A DNA stretch of 64,000 nt from Allobosea robiniae. GTDB lineage: Bacteria > Pseudomonadota > Alphaproteobacteria > Rhizobiales > Beijerinckiaceae. The DNA is taken from positions 744,001-808,000 of the forward strand of contig NZ_FNBZ01000001.1 in assembly GCF_900102525.1 (NCBI RefSeq). The letters run 5' to 3'. This document shows, one piece after another, positions 37,170 to 46,234 of the stretch. The notes below the pieces were generated by a model. It was not told the origin of the DNA and ran no database searches. It was given only the letters and a program-made list of their open reading frames with translations. Both the position numbers and the translations under genes were made by a program. Positions within the stretch are counted from its first letter, which is position 1, and each line of letters begins with the position of its first letter.

Positions 37170-38945
37170 TCACGCGGCGAAGACCGCAGCCGCATCGGCG
37201 ATGGCGCCGGCACCTTCCGTGACCGCGAGTTCCAAGGCCGGAGCCTCGGTCGCGATGCATTCGGCATAGAAGCGGGCGGTGGCGAGATCGGCAGTGCCGT
37301 CGGCTTCCGAACGGGTGGCGAGCGCCTTCTTCGCGAGACCCGTGCCGCCCTGCGCCAGCGCGAAGAGCTTGAGATAGGGGGTGGCACCCGCCAGCGCGTC
37401 GGCCGGCTTGCCGCCGAGTGCGCCGAGCATCCACTCGGTCGCGCGCTCCAGCGCATCGACAGCCGCGCCAAGCCGGGCGGCAGCATGGCCGAAGCCCGGC
37501 GTGTTGGCACGCTCGACTTCCATGACGATGCCGCGCATCTCGTTGATCAGAGCATGCACCGCATCGCCCTGCGACAGCGGCAGCTTGCGGGTGACGAGGT
37601 CGATTGCCTGGATGCCGTTGGTGCCTTCGTAGATCGCGGCGATGCGGGCGTCGCGCAGATGCTGGGCTGCGCCGGTTTCCTCGATGAACCCCATGCCTCC
37701 ATGGACCTGCACGCCGGTCGAGGCGACATCGATGCCGATATCCGTCGCATAGGCCTTGGCGATCGGCGTCAGGATGGCGGCGCGTTCGGAAGCGGCCTTG
37801 CGCCTCGCCTCGTCGGTCTCGCGATGCGAGCGGTCGAGCGCCTCGGCGACCTGATAGGAAATGGCGCGGGCGCCTTGAGTCTTGGCGCGCATGTCCATCA
37901 GCATGCGGCGCACGTCCGGATGGACGATGATCGGGCTCATCGGCGCGCCCTTTGGAGCATCGAGCGCCGCGCCCTGCTTGCGCTCATGCGCGAAGGCGAG
38001 CGCCTGCTGATAGGCACGTTCCGCGATGGCAACGCCCTGCAGCGCGACGTTGAGGCGGGCGTTGTTCATCATCGTGAACATGCAGGCGAGGCCGCGGTTC
38101 TCTTCGCCGATCAGCCAGCCGATCGCCCCGTCCTTGTCGCCGAAGGCCATCGAGCAGGTCGGCGAGGCATGGATGCCGAGCTTGTGCTCGATGCCGGAGC
38201 AGCGCAGGTCGTTATGCGCGCCGAGCGAACCATCGGCATTGACCATGAATTTCGGCACGAGGAAGAGCGAGATGCCGCGCGTGCCGGGAGGGGCGTCGGG
38301 CAGGCGCGCCAGCACGAGATGGACGATGTTCTCGGTCAGGTCGTGCTCACCATAGGTGATGAAGATCTTCTGGCCGGTGATGCGGTAGGTGCCGTCACCG
38401 ACGCGCTCGGCCTTGCTGCGCAGCGCGTTGAGGTCCGAGCCCGCCTGCGGCTCGGTCAGGTTCATCGTGCCCATCCATTCGCCGGAGACGAGCTTGGCGA
38501 GATAGGTCTCCTTGAGATGGTCCGAGCCATGGGCATGGATCGCCTCGATGGCACCGACGGTCAGCAGCGGGCCGAGCGCGAAGGCGAAGGCGGCGGAGTT
38601 CCACATCTCGATGCAGGCCGATTGCAGCAGCGTCGGCAATCCCTGCCCGCCATAGGCTTCCGGCGCCGGCAATGCGTTCCAGCCGGCCTCGGCCCAGGCC
38701 TTGTAGGCCTCCTTCCAGCCCGGCGGCGTGGTGACGGCGCCGTCCTTCAGCTTGGAGCCGTGGGCATCCCCCACGCGGTTCAGCGGTGCGATCACATCGG
38801 CGGCGAACTTCGCAGCCTCGTCGAGCACGGCCTCAGCGACCCCGCCTTCGAGCTCCGGCGCCAGCCCATCAGCGATCAGTCGATCAAGGCCCGCGACATG
38901 GCGCATGGTCGAGAGCATGTCCGAAACCGGGGCGCGATAGCTCAT
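37170..38945 (-). CDS. Acyl-CoA dehydrogenase, DmdC-like
   Basis: 591-residue acyl-CoA dehydrogenase with the extra C-terminal domain of the DmdC/3-methylmercaptopropanoyl-CoA group. FAD/substrate motifs: [18 protein letters not shown] and GHDTPGTR-equivalent [18 protein letters not shown]. The catalytic base lies in [19 protein letters not shown]. Start at 38945 follows CTTGAGGAGAG and gives [19 protein letters not shown]. Family members oxidise methylthiopropanoyl- or medium-chain acyl-CoA; the substrate is not settled by context. A striking 18 bp AT-rich palindrome lies 140 bp upstream. Confidence 0.88.
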   Translation of the reverse strand: MSYRAPVSDMLSTMRHVAGLDRLIADGLAPELEGGVAEAVLDEAAKFAADVIAPLNRVGDAHGSKLKDGAVTTPPGWKEAYKAWAEAGWNALPAPEAYGGQGLPTLLQSACIEMWNSAAFAFALGPLLTVGAIEAIHAHGSDHLKETYLAKLVSGEWMGTMNLTEPQAGSDLNALRSKAERVGDGTYRITGQKIFITYGEHDLTENIVHLVLARLPDAPPGTRGISLFLVPKFMVNADGSLGAHNDLRCSGIEHKLGIHASPTCSMAFGDKDGAIGWLIGEENRGLACMFTMMNNARLNVALQGVAIAERAYQQALAFAHERKQGAALDAPKGAPMSPIIVHPDVRRMLMDMRAKTQGARAISYQVAEALDRSHRETDEARRKAASERAAILTPIAKAYATDIGIDVASTGVQVHGGMGFIEETGAAQHLRDARIAAIYEGTNGIQAIDLVTRKLPLSQGDAVHALINEMRGIVMEVERANTPGFGHAAARLGAAVDALERATEWMLGALGGKPADALAGATPYLKLFALAQGGTGLAKKALATRSEADGTADLATARFYAECIATEAPALELAVTEGAGAIADAAAVFAA

Positions 38946-39084
38946 CTCTCTCTCCTCAAGGCCGGCATGAACCCGCAAGGGCAGCTGCAACCTGCATTTG
39001 CCATTGCCGCGATGGTAGCGAGGAACTATCGCCTAAGCCACGCGCAAGCGAGCGCGACCTTCGTCCGAAGGCCTGCTCGCCGAT

Positions 39085-39102
39085 TAGTTTATATATAAAC
39101 TA
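39085..39102. promoter_or_regulatory. Perfect 18-bp AT-rich palindrome, operator candidate
   Basis: TAGTTTATATATAAACTA is its own reverse complement over 18 bp. It lies in the 175 bp divergent gap between the DmdC-like gene (start 38945) and the Sua5-type gene (start 39121). In a genome this GC-rich such a run is unlikely by chance, and its form fits a TetR-type fatty-acid regulator operator. Regulator not in the window. Confidence 0.5.
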
Positions 39103-39120
39103 TCTTCGGTCAATCTCGTC

Positions 39121-40101
39121 GTGAACCATCAGATGCTCGCCTCCCGCCCGACCAAGCTGCTCGCCGCCGATGCCTCCGGCATCGCCGATGCGGCGGCGCT
39201 GCTGCAGGCGGGCGGGCTCGTGGCGCTGCCGACGGAAACCGTCTACGGACTTGCGGCCGACGCGACCTCCGGCACCGCCGTCGCCGGCATCTACGCCGCC
39301 AAGGAGCGGCCGAGCTTCAACCCGCTGATCTCGCACCTGCCGAATCTCATGAGCGCGCGCCGGCAGGGCCTGTTCGATGCGAACGCGCTGGCGCTGGCGC
39401 AAGCCTTCTGGCCAGGGCCCTTGACGCTTGTCGTGCCGGCCTCGCCGGGCTGCACGGTGAGCGATCTGGCGCGGGCGGGACTTCCCTCCGTCGCCTTGCG
39501 CGTTCCGGCCCATCCGGTCGCACATGCAGTGCTGGAGGCGGCCGGGCGGCCGATCGCGGCGCCCTCCGCCAACCGCTCCGGCCGGATCAGCGCGACCAGC
39601 GCGGCCCATGTGATGGCCGATCTCGATGGACGCATCGACGCCGTCATCGATGCGGGCCCGACCGAGGTCGGCGTCGAATCGACCATCGTCGCCTGCCTCG
39701 ACGGCGCGCCGCGGCTGCTGCGCCCCGGCGGGGTGCCGCGGGAGGCGATCGAGCATGTGATCGGCCGACCGCTCGTCATCGCGGGCGATGCCGGCCATGC
39801 GCCGATCTCGCCCGGCATGCTCGCCTCGCATTATGCGCCCGCGGCGCGCGTGAGGCTGGATGCCGACGCACCTCATGACGGCGAGGCCTGGCTCGGCTTC
39901 GGCCCCGGGGAGCGCGAATACCCTGCCTCGCTCAATCTGAGCCCCACCGCCGACCTCCGCGAAGCAGCCGCCCATCTCTTTGGATACATGCGCCAGCTCG
40001 ATGAGATCGGGCGGAAGACCATCGCAGTCGCCCGCATTCCCGAGCATGGGCTCGGCGAGGCGATCAACGACCGTTTGCGGCGCGCCGCCGCGCCACGCTG
40101 A
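39121..40101 (+). CDS. L-threonylcarbamoyladenylate synthase (Sua5/YwlC type)
   Basis: 326-residue Sua5 enzyme making threonylcarbamoyl-AMP for the t6A modification of ANN-decoding tRNAs. The YrdC domain (about residues 15-205) shows LPTETVYGLAADA, AKERPSFNPLI and the VALRVPAHP and GAPSANRSGRISAT motifs; the Sua5 C-terminal domain (about 225-326) starts PISPGMLASHYAPAARV. Start is open: GTG at 39121 or ATG at 39133; neither has a clear ribosome site. The gene is divergent from the DmdC-like gene and lies 18 bp after the AT-rich palindrome. Confidence 0.93.
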   Translation: MNHQMLASRPTKLLAADASGIADAAALLQAGGLVALPTETVYGLAADATSGTAVAGIYAAKERPSFNPLISHLPNLMSARRQGLFDANALALAQAFWPGPLTLVVPASPGCTVSDLARAGLPSVALRVPAHPVAHAVLEAAGRPIAAPSANRSGRISATSAAHVMADLDGRIDAVIDAGPTEVGVESTIVACLDGAPRLLRPGGVPREAIEHVIGRPLVIAGDAGHAPISPGMLASHYAPAARVRLDADAPHDGEAWLGFGPGEREYPASLNLSPTADLREAAAHLFGYMRQLDEIGRKTIAVARIPEHGLGEAINDRLRRAAAPR

Positions 40102-40125
40102 GCCCCGCTCTCCGGGATTTGAATT

Positions 40126-40174
40126 CCTCCAGCTTGCAACGATGCAAGATATCGGCTTGCGTGCCGACTGGAGG
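40126..40174 (+). promoter_or_regulatory. Nested stem-loops around the lysR ribosome site
   Basis: CCTCCAG (40126-40132) is complementary to CTGGAGG (40168-40174), which carries the ribosome site GGAGG 11 nt before the LysR ATG at 40186. Inside, CTTGCA-ACGA-TGCAAG (40133-40148) forms a perfect 6 bp hairpin. The outer stem would hide the ribosome site. Alternatively the inner repeat is the LysR operator. Confidence 0.4.
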
Positions 40175-40185
40175 ACGCCTTACCG

Positions 40186-41085
40186 ATGAATGCCAAGCTT
40201 GCCTGGGACGATTTCCGACTGATCAAGGCCATTGCCGATCATGACGGGCTGACCGGGGCGGCAGCGGCGCTCTCCGTCAACCATTCCACCGTGTTCCGGC
40301 GGCTCGGGCAAATCGAGGAACTGGTAGGACTGCCGCTCTTCGAGCGGCGCAAGACCGGCTATGTCGCGACGGTCGCCGGCGCAGAGATGGCGGCGCTGGC
40401 CAGCCGCATGGACGAGGATGTCACCGCCTTCGCCCGGCGCCTCGCCGGGCGCGACGTCGCTCCATCCGGCGAATTGCGGATCACGACAACGGACACGCTC
40501 TACCAGAACGTGCTGCTGCCGATCTTCGCGGCGTTTCGCCGGGCGCACCCGCTGATCCGGCTCGATGTCGTCATCGGCAACCAGGCGCTCAACCTGTCGA
40601 AACGCGACGCCGATATCGCGATCCGCGCCAGCGACACGCCGGGCGAGACATTGGTCGGCCGGCGTATCGCCACCATCGCCTGGGCGATCTATGGCCGCGC
40701 GCAGGACGGCATCACGACGGAGGAGGAGGCGAGCCCGGCGCTGCTCTACCAGCGCGACTGGGTCGCGCTCGGCGACCAGCTCTCGCATGTGAAGGCGGCA
40801 CGCTTCGTGCGCGAGCATGTCGCGCCGGAACGGATCGCGCTGAAGAGCTCGGCCGTTCTCGGCATCGCGGAAGCGGTCGCGCAGGGGCTCGGCATCGGGC
40901 CTTTACCCTGCTTCATCGCCGACCAGCGGCCGGACCTGATCCGGCTCCTGCCGCCCAATCCGGATTTCGCCACCGGCTTATGGGTGCTGACCCATCCCGA
41001 TATCCGGCATGTGCCGCGCGTGCGCGCCTTCATGGATTTCTGCAGCAACGAGCTCGCACGGCAGCGCGCGCTGTTCGAGGGGTAG
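40186..41085 (+). CDS. LysR-family transcriptional regulator
   Basis: 299-residue LysR regulator. The HTH domain reads WDDFRLIKAIADHDGLTGAA, then NHSTVFRRLGQIEELVGLPL; residues about 90-295 are the effector-binding domain. The motif FERRKTGYVATVAGAE is typical of a LysR subgroup often beside MFS or quinone oxidoreductase genes. Its stop is 3 bp from the AcuI-type gene, which is convergent; this placement suggests but does not show control over that gene. Effector unknown. Confidence 0.88.
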   Translation: MNAKLAWDDFRLIKAIADHDGLTGAAAALSVNHSTVFRRLGQIEELVGLPLFERRKTGYVATVAGAEMAALASRMDEDVTAFARRLAGRDVAPSGELRITTTDTLYQNVLLPIFAAFRRAHPLIRLDVVIGNQALNLSKRDADIAIRASDTPGETLVGRRIATIAWAIYGRAQDGITTEEEASPALLYQRDWVALGDQLSHVKAARFVREHVAPERIALKSSAVLGIAEAVAQGLGIGPLPCFIADQRPDLIRLLPPNPDFATGLWVLTHPDIRHVPRVRAFMDFCSNELARQRALFEG

Positions 41086-41088
41086 GCC

Positions 41089-42075
41089 TCAGCCGATCTC
41101 GACGACCACCCGGCCCTTGACCTTGCCCTCGACGATGGCCTTGCCGGTCTCGATCACGGCGTCCAGCGGAATCGTCGTCGTGATCAGGCCGAGCTTGTCG
41201 CGGTCGAGATCGCTGGCGAGGCGCGCCCACGCCTCGATCCGGCGCGGCTTCGGACACATCACCGAATCGACGCCGAGCAGGGCGACGCCGCGCAGGATGA
41301 AGGGTGCGACCGAGGCCGGCAGGTCCATGCCCTGGGCGAGGCCGCAGGCGGCGATGGCGCCGCCATATTTCGTCATGGCGAGCAGGTTCGCGAGGGTGTG
41401 CGAGCCGACGGCATCGACGCCGGCAATCCAGCGCTCCTTGCCGAGCGGACGGCCCGGCGCGGAAAGCTCGTTGCGGTCGATGACCTCGGCGGCGCCGAGG
41501 CTCTTCAGGTAATCGGCTTCCTCGGCCCGCCCGGTCGAGGCGATGACATGCCAGCCGGCCTTGGCCAGCAGCGCGATCGCGACCGACCCGACGCCGCCGG
41601 CCGCGCCGGTGACGACGACGGGACCGTCGGCGGGCTTGAGGCCGTGCCGCTCGAGCGAGAGCACACAGAGCATCGCGGTATAGCCGGCAGTACCGATCGC
41701 CATCGCCTCGGCGGGCGTCAGCCCTGCCGGCAGCGGCACCAGCCAGTCGCCCTTGACCCGGCTCTTCTGGGCGTAGGCGCCGAGATGAGTTTCGCCGGTG
41801 CCCCAGCCATTGAGCACGACGAGGTCGCCCGGCTTGAAATCCGGATGGTCGGACGCTTCGACCCGGCCGGCGAAGTCGATGCCGGGGATCATCGGCCAGC
41901 GACGCACCACCGGGGCCTTGCCGGTGATGGCGAGGCCATCCTTGTAGTTCACCGTCGAATGGGTGACGCGGACGGTGACGTCGCCCTCCATCAGGTCGCT
42001 CTCGGCGAAATCGGTGAAGGCGAGATTGGTCCCCGTCTCGCCCTTGGTCGCCACGAGAGCCTTGAACGTCGTCAT
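41089..42075 (-). CDS. acuI: AcuI/YhdH-type acryloyl-CoA reductase (MDR family)
   Basis: 328-residue zinc-independent medium-chain reductase. NADPH motif: [21 protein letters not shown] near residues 150-170. The signature [20 protein letters not shown] and [16 protein letters not shown] match AcuI/YhdH, an acryloyl-CoA reductase that clears a toxic intermediate of propionate or DMSP metabolism. Start at 42075 ([15 protein letters not shown]) follows GGAGATGGTG; a start seven codons upstream is possible. Convergent with the LysR gene. The DmdC-like gene 3 kb away would fit sulfur-compound metabolism, but they are not one operon. Confidence 0.85.
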   Translation of the reverse strand: MTTFKALVATKGETGTNLAFTDFAESDLMEGDVTVRVTHSTVNYKDGLAITGKAPVVRRWPMIPGIDFAGRVEASDHPDFKPGDLVVLNGWGTGETHLGAYAQKSRVKGDWLVPLPAGLTPAEAMAIGTAGYTAMLCVLSLERHGLKPADGPVVVTGAAGGVGSVAIALLAKAGWHVIASTGRAEEADYLKSLGAAEVIDRNELSAPGRPLGKERWIAGVDAVGSHTLANLLAMTKYGGAIAACGLAQGMDLPASVAPFILRGVALLGVDSVMCPKPRRIEAWARLASDLDRDKLGLITTTIPLDAVIETGKAIVEGKVKGRVVVEIG

Positions 42076-42172
42076 CACCATCTCCGAAATGCACAAACAC
42101 GAACGCCGACAAGGTTGCAGCGGCGTGGCGCCACCGCAACCCCATCGGCCGTGTGTAGGTCAGTCTTCCCGA

Positions 42173-43405
42173 TCAGGCCGGCTGCGCTTCCGGCCTGTTC
42201 ACCGGCTTCTCGACGATCGGCAGGTTGATCAGGGCCGAGGCGACACCGAGCGCAACCGAGAGCCACCAGACGAACTGGTAATTGCCCATCGATTCGTAGA
42301 GCACGCCGCCGAGCCAGACACCGAGGAACCCGCCAACCTGGTGCGAGAAGAAGGCGAAGCCATAAAGCATCGCCATGTATTTCGTGCCGAACATCAGCAT
42401 GACCAGCGAGGAGGTCGGCGGCACGGTCGAGAGCCAGAACAGGCCGATCACGACGCCGAAGGTGATCGCCGTCGTCGGACTGGGAGGCAGCAGGATGAAG
42501 GCGGCGATCGCCACCGCCCGGCCGAGATAGATCCAGGCGAGGAGATGGCGCTTCGGCATCCGTGTCGAAAGCCAGCCCGAGGAGAGCGAGCCGACGGCAT
42601 TGGCGAGGCCGATCACGGCCAAGGTCCAGCCGCCGACCCAGGCCGGCAGGCCGGCATCCTTGAGATAGGCCGGCATGTGCACGGTGATGAAGGCGAGCTG
42701 GAAGCCGCAGGTGAAGAAGCCGAGCACGAGCAGCACGTAGCTGCGATGCTTGAAGGCCTCGCCCAGCGCCTGAACGATGGTCTGGTTGGGCAGATTGGCC
42801 GCGGCGGCACCGGCCGCAGCGCCGGTCTTGCGCGTCGCCATGACGATCGAGATCGGCAGGATCGGCAGCAGCGTGAAGGCGAAGACGACGAGCGCCTGCT
42901 GCCAGCCCAGCGTGTCGATCAGGATGTTGCCGATCGGCGGGAACAGGAACTGGCCGAAGGAGCCGGCGGCCGTGCCGGCGCCGAAGGCCATCGGCCGCCA
43001 TTGTTCCGGCAGGAGCTTGCCGAAGGCAGCGAGCACGAGGTTGAACGAACAGGCCGAGAGGCCGAAACCGATCAGCACGCCGGCGCCGAGATGGAGCTGC
43101 AGCGGCGTCGTCGCATAGGCCATCATGACGAGACCGCCGGCATAGAGCAGCGCGCCGACGCAGAGCACGCGCACCGTGCCGTAACGGTCCGCGATCGCCC
43201 CGGCGAAGGGAGCTCCGAGGCCCCAGAGCAGGTTCTGGATCGCCAGTGCCAGGCTGAACGTATCGCGGCCCCAGTTGAACTGGACCGTCATCGGAATCTG
43301 GAACAGGCCGGCGCTGGCCCGCGGGCCGAAGGTGATCAGGGCGATCAGGCAGCCGGCCGCGACGATGATCTCCGGAGCATAGCTGCGCGCTGGAGTGGGC
43401 GTCAT
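42173..43405 (-). CDS. Major facilitator superfamily transporter (OxlT/NarK-like group)
   Basis: 410-residue MFS transporter, about 12 membrane segments, with the motif-A loop ADRYGTVRVL between segments 2 and 3 and a central cytoplasmic loop near residues 200-220 (ATRKTGAAAGAAAAN). The C-terminal half repeats the motif as TRMPKRHLLAW. The form is like monocarboxylate/oxalate-formate-type carriers. It lies 97 bp upstream of the AcuI-type gene on the same strand and could share its transcript. CGGAGACATCC precedes the ATG. Substrate unknown. Confidence 0.85.
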   Translation of the reverse strand: MTPTPARSYAPEIIVAAGCLIALITFGPRASAGLFQIPMTVQFNWGRDTFSLALAIQNLLWGLGAPFAGAIADRYGTVRVLCVGALLYAGGLVMMAYATTPLQLHLGAGVLIGFGLSACSFNLVLAAFGKLLPEQWRPMAFGAGTAAGSFGQFLFPPIGNILIDTLGWQQALVVFAFTLLPILPISIVMATRKTGAAAGAAAANLPNQTIVQALGEAFKHRSYVLLVLGFFTCGFQLAFITVHMPAYLKDAGLPAWVGGWTLAVIGLANAVGSLSSGWLSTRMPKRHLLAWIYLGRAVAIAAFILLPPSPTTAITFGVVIGLFWLSTVPPTSSLVMLMFGTKYMAMLYGFAFFSHQVGGFLGVWLGGVLYESMGNYQFVWWLSVALGVASALINLPIVEKPVNRPEAQPA

Positions 43406-43527
43406 GGATGTCTCCGAAGCATCAAATGTGTGCCTACACGTTAGCGCCCTGCCCGCACGGCAACCAGCGCGATTTCGTGAAATCTCGCATCACGGCGACA
43501 GATGAAAGACAAGAGGCGCAGCGGCCG

Positions 43528-43542
43528 TTAACCGGCGCTCAA
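43528..43542. promoter_or_regulatory. CtrA-like site (one mismatch) upstream of SleB-type hydrolase
   Basis: TTAA-CCGGCGC-TCAA: the TTAA-N7-TTAA CtrA consensus with one change in the second half-site. It lies 89 bp upstream of the SleB-type hydrolase start. Weaker than the two perfect boxes at 59264 and 63288. Confidence 0.35.
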
Positions 43543-43630
43543 CCTTACCGAGGCGATAACGGAATCCAACGAAGGCGCGCGGGTTCGGCTGCGCTTTTCG
43601 TTCCGTGCGATCGGGACGGGTTTTGTCGCT

Positions 43631-44941
43631 TTGAGTCATTGGCGTGTCCACAGGCATGGGCGGAATGCGCGCCCCCTCGGCATCAGATGGGCCGCGAGCA
43701 CCGTCGCGCCCTGGGCCCTGTCCGTCGGCATGCTCGTGTCCTTCACCGCCTCCGCCGGCCAGAATTTCGGGCCCAACGGCCTACCGTCGAGCGCCATTGC
43801 CCGGGTCGCGCCCGGCCCCGTCTCGGAACTGGCCGAGGGTCCGTCCATGCTGGTCGCCGCCAGCGCTTTCCGGCTACCGGGCCTCGCCCTGACCTCGGCC
43901 GTCACGCAGGCGAAACTCTCCTTCGAAGATCCGGAGCGCCGCATCGTCGTCGACCCGCGCGCGCCGCGCGAGGACATGAAGCGCTCCGCCGCGGCGACCT
44001 TTCCCGAGGTCGACCGCACCGCCAAGGGCGACATGCTGCCGAGCCTGCGGCCGGGCCTCACCGAACATCCTTCCGTCGAGCTGGAGCGCGTGGTCTTCGG
44101 CGAGACCCAGCCGAAGCTGATTTCGGGCGGATTCTCGATCGATGCGATGCGCGCGGCCGAAGCCATCGACGGGCCGCAGATCGGCTTCGAGCTCGACGCC
44201 AATGACGAGGGATTGACCGATCCGGCCCTGTCGGATTCCTCGCCGGTATCGCCATTGAAGCCGAAGATCCATTCGGCGCGGCAGGCCGAGCTGCATCTGG
44301 AAAGCATCGACGGTTCCTCGCCCCTGGTGCCAGCGGCAAGCCAGGTCTCGTCGTCGACGCCGCTCGTCGGCTCCGTCATGGGCACGCTCACGCCGCCGGC
44401 TCTGCCCGCTCACTCCGCACCCCAGCAGCAGCGCGCACGCATCGCGCTCGCCTCGGCGCCGGCCGGTCGCGACCTGCGGCTGGCCGAGCCCGGCGTGAAG
44501 CAGGACTATACCCAGTTGATCGCGCCGGAGAGCATGGCGAAGGAGCAGCGCTGCCTCGCGGAAGCCGTCTATTTCGAGGCCCGCTCGGAATCGCTCCTCG
44601 GCCAGGCGGCCGTGGCGCAGGTCGTGCTGAACCGGGTCAAGAGCGGGCTCTATCCGAGCAGCGTCTGCGGGGTGGTCTACCAGAACAGCAACCGCTATCT
44701 CGCCTGCCAGTTCACCTTCACCTGCGAGGGCAAGTCGCTGCGCATCACCGAGCCTGCCTCCTGGCGCGATGCGGTCAGGATCGCGCGCGAGGTCTATGAC
44801 GGCACGACCTACCTGCCGGATGTCGGGGCCTCGACTCACTACCACGCGAACTACGTGCGTCCGTACTGGGCGAAGAAGCTCAAGAAGATGGACACGATCG
44901 GCCAGCACGTCTTCTATCAGCTACGGCCGGGGCAGACCTGA
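43631..44941 (+). CDS. Cell wall hydrolase (SleB family)
   Basis: 436-residue envelope protein. A signal or anchor segment at about residues 24-42 (VAPWALSVGMLVSFTASAG) is followed by a long disordered region and a C-terminal SleB hydrolase domain (about 300-430) with LAEAVYFEARSES, AQVVLNRVKSGLYPSSVCGV and STHYHANYVRPYW. These match the SleB/CwlJ-type peptidoglycan hydrolases common in rhizobia. A TTG at 43631 is the only near start in frame with the anchor; no strong ribosome site is seen. A CtrA-like site is upstream. Confidence 0.88.
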   Translation: MSHWRVHRHGRNARPLGIRWAASTVAPWALSVGMLVSFTASAGQNFGPNGLPSSAIARVAPGPVSELAEGPSMLVAASAFRLPGLALTSAVTQAKLSFEDPERRIVVDPRAPREDMKRSAAATFPEVDRTAKGDMLPSLRPGLTEHPSVELERVVFGETQPKLISGGFSIDAMRAAEAIDGPQIGFELDANDEGLTDPALSDSSPVSPLKPKIHSARQAELHLESIDGSSPLVPAASQVSSSTPLVGSVMGTLTPPALPAHSAPQQQRARIALASAPAGRDLRLAEPGVKQDYTQLIAPESMAKEQRCLAEAVYFEARSESLLGQAAVAQVVLNRVKSGLYPSSVCGVVYQNSNRYLACQFTFTCEGKSLRITEPASWRDAVRIAREVYDGTTYLPDVGASTHYHANYVRPYWAKKLKKMDTIGQHVFYQLRPGQT

Positions 44942-45017
44942 TCGCCCGAACCGCCGCTGCCGGCCATTGGTGGGCCCGGACCATCGCCTTCCCTGAAACG
45001 GTACGGCAGGCGATGAG

Positions 45018-45134
45018 CTATCCGAACAGGAAATGCCAGACGCCGTAACCGACCACACCGATCCAGGCGAGCGTCACGACCCCAGCCAGGCCGAGGCAGA
45101 GCGCGACGAACGCGTTGTCCTTGAGATCGTCCAT
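45018..45134 (-). CDS. Small single-span membrane protein
   Basis: 38-residue product, MDDLKDNAFVALCLGLAGVV and onward, with a single hydrophobic helix over about residues 9-33 and a short acidic N terminus. GGAAGGTCAC directly before the ATG at 45134 is a good ribosome site. Too short for most gene finders. It is convergent with the SleB-type gene and divergent from the YET-repeat gene. Function unknown. Confidence 0.6.
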   Translation of the reverse strand: MDDLKDNAFVALCLGLAGVVTLAWIGVVGYGVWHFLFG

Positions 45135-45532
45135 GTGACCTTCCGGCAAAAGCGACGCAGCGACCTTTTCCCTCAACGAGCCAGCCCGAGGCCGCGGCAT
45201 GCGTTTGGGCCATGCCTTTCGGGTGTCATAGCGGGACGATCACGGGCCCTGCATCCTTCGTTCGAAGGGCACGGGATCGAGCAGGCCGCAGGCCGCTTCG
45301 ATCGCCGCCGTTAATATCGGGAGCGCTCCCAGCCGCCCCGTCGGCCGCCCTTCGGATCCCTAAAAATCGAGCGTTTACCTTTACTTGGACGCAATCTGCA
45401 TGAATGCGCGGGCCGCGCCGAACTGGTTAATTTTACCTTGTTTTAGCGTTTACCTTGCGTTCATCACTTCGAGCGGGCTTCCTGTCCTCAACGAACGGCG
45501 CCTGGCGCCGAAACCGACAGGTCAGGTCCAAC
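45135..45532. promoter_or_regulatory. 398-bp gene-free region with repeated AGCGTTTACCTT
   Basis: Divergent space between the 38-residue membrane protein and the YET-repeat protein. AGCGTTTACCTT occurs twice on the plus strand (45370-45381 and 45445-45456), 75 bp apart, with a related TTTTACCTTG at 45431 between them. The right part (45360-45460) is markedly AT-rich and probably holds the promoter of the secreted protein. No gene is visible. Confidence 0.55.
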
Positions 45533-46126
45533 ATGGTGCGCTCGCTTTCCTCAGGGTTCATCGCCGCTTCCAGCCTCGCGACGGCGCTTCTGCTCGGCGC
45601 CTCGGTCGCCCAGGCCGGTGGCGGCTGCCGCGGCTCCGCCTGCTACAACCTGGTTACCGCGCCGCCGGTCTATGGCTCGATCAACGAGACCTACCAGGTT
45701 CGCCCGGCACAGGTGCAGCGCCGCGTCGTCCCGGCCGAATACGAGACCGTGACCGACAATGTGATGATCGCTCCCGAGCGTCGCATCCCGCATCACCGCG
45801 CCGCCGTCTACGAGACCGTGACGGAGAAGGTGCTGATCTCGGCTGCCGGCCGCCGCTGGGAAGTGACCCGCGACGCCTATGGCAATACAGTCGGCTGCTG
45901 GGTCGATGTACCCGCCCGCTACGGCTACCAGAGCCGCCGCGTCGAGGTATCGCCGGCCACCATCGATTACGAGACGGTCCCCGCCGTCTATACGCAACGT
46001 CAGCGCCAGGTGATGGTGCGTCCGACCCAGGTCGTGCGGGAAGAGATCCCCGCCGTCTACGAGACGAGGCAGCGCCAGGTGATGGTCAGCCCCGGCTCGC
46101 AGTATTGGTCCCGCTCCCGCTACTGA
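45533..46126 (+). CDS. Secreted YET-repeat protein, uncharacterised
   Basis: 197-residue exported protein. A signal peptide (residues 1 to about 28, ending LLLGASVAQA) is followed by a Cys pair (GGCRGSACYN) and a body with degenerate repeats of about 15-20 residues built on AxYETVxxxV, for example PAEYETVTDNVMI, AAVYETVTEKVLI, PAVYTQRQRQVMV and PAVYETRQRQVMV. The pattern suggests stacked beta strands on the cell surface or periplasm. ATG at 45533 follows CAGGTCAGGTC and places the signal peptide at the N terminus. A strong intrinsic terminator follows. I do not recognise a named family. Confidence 0.75.
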   Translation: MVRSLSSGFIAASSLATALLLGASVAQAGGGCRGSACYNLVTAPPVYGSINETYQVRPAQVQRRVVPAEYETVTDNVMIAPERRIPHHRAAVYETVTEKVLISAAGRRWEVTRDAYGNTVGCWVDVPARYGYQSRRVEVSPATIDYETVPAVYTQRQRQVMVRPTQVVREEIPAVYETRQRQVMVSPGSQYWSRSRY

Positions 46127-46183
46127 GCGGATCGGGACAGAGTTTCACGCAGACCCTTTTTTACCACGGAACGACCACTTTCA

Positions 46184-46209
46184 CCCCGGCCCTCGCGCCG
46201 GGGTTTTTT
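46184..46209 (+). terminator. Intrinsic terminator of the YET-repeat gene
   Basis: CCCCGGC (46184-46190), loop CCTCGC, GCCGGGG (46197-46203) and six T residues (46204-46209). A textbook Rho-independent terminator 58 bp after the stop at 46126. Confidence 0.9.
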
Positions 46210-46234
46210 CTTGGGCAGTTTTGCGGGGAAGGGG

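Noticed and set aside
36069..39098. A 1009-codon plus-strand frame spanning the methyltransferase and acyl-CoA dehydrogenase region
   Set aside because: Antisense and frame-shifted shadow with no recognisable domain; real genes on both strands explain the region.
37170..42075. A DMSP-degradation cluster made of the DmdC-like dehydrogenase and the AcuI-type reductase
   Set aside because: The two genes are 2 kb apart with other genes between, and no DmdA, DmdB or DddP-like gene is present; both enzyme types have other roles.
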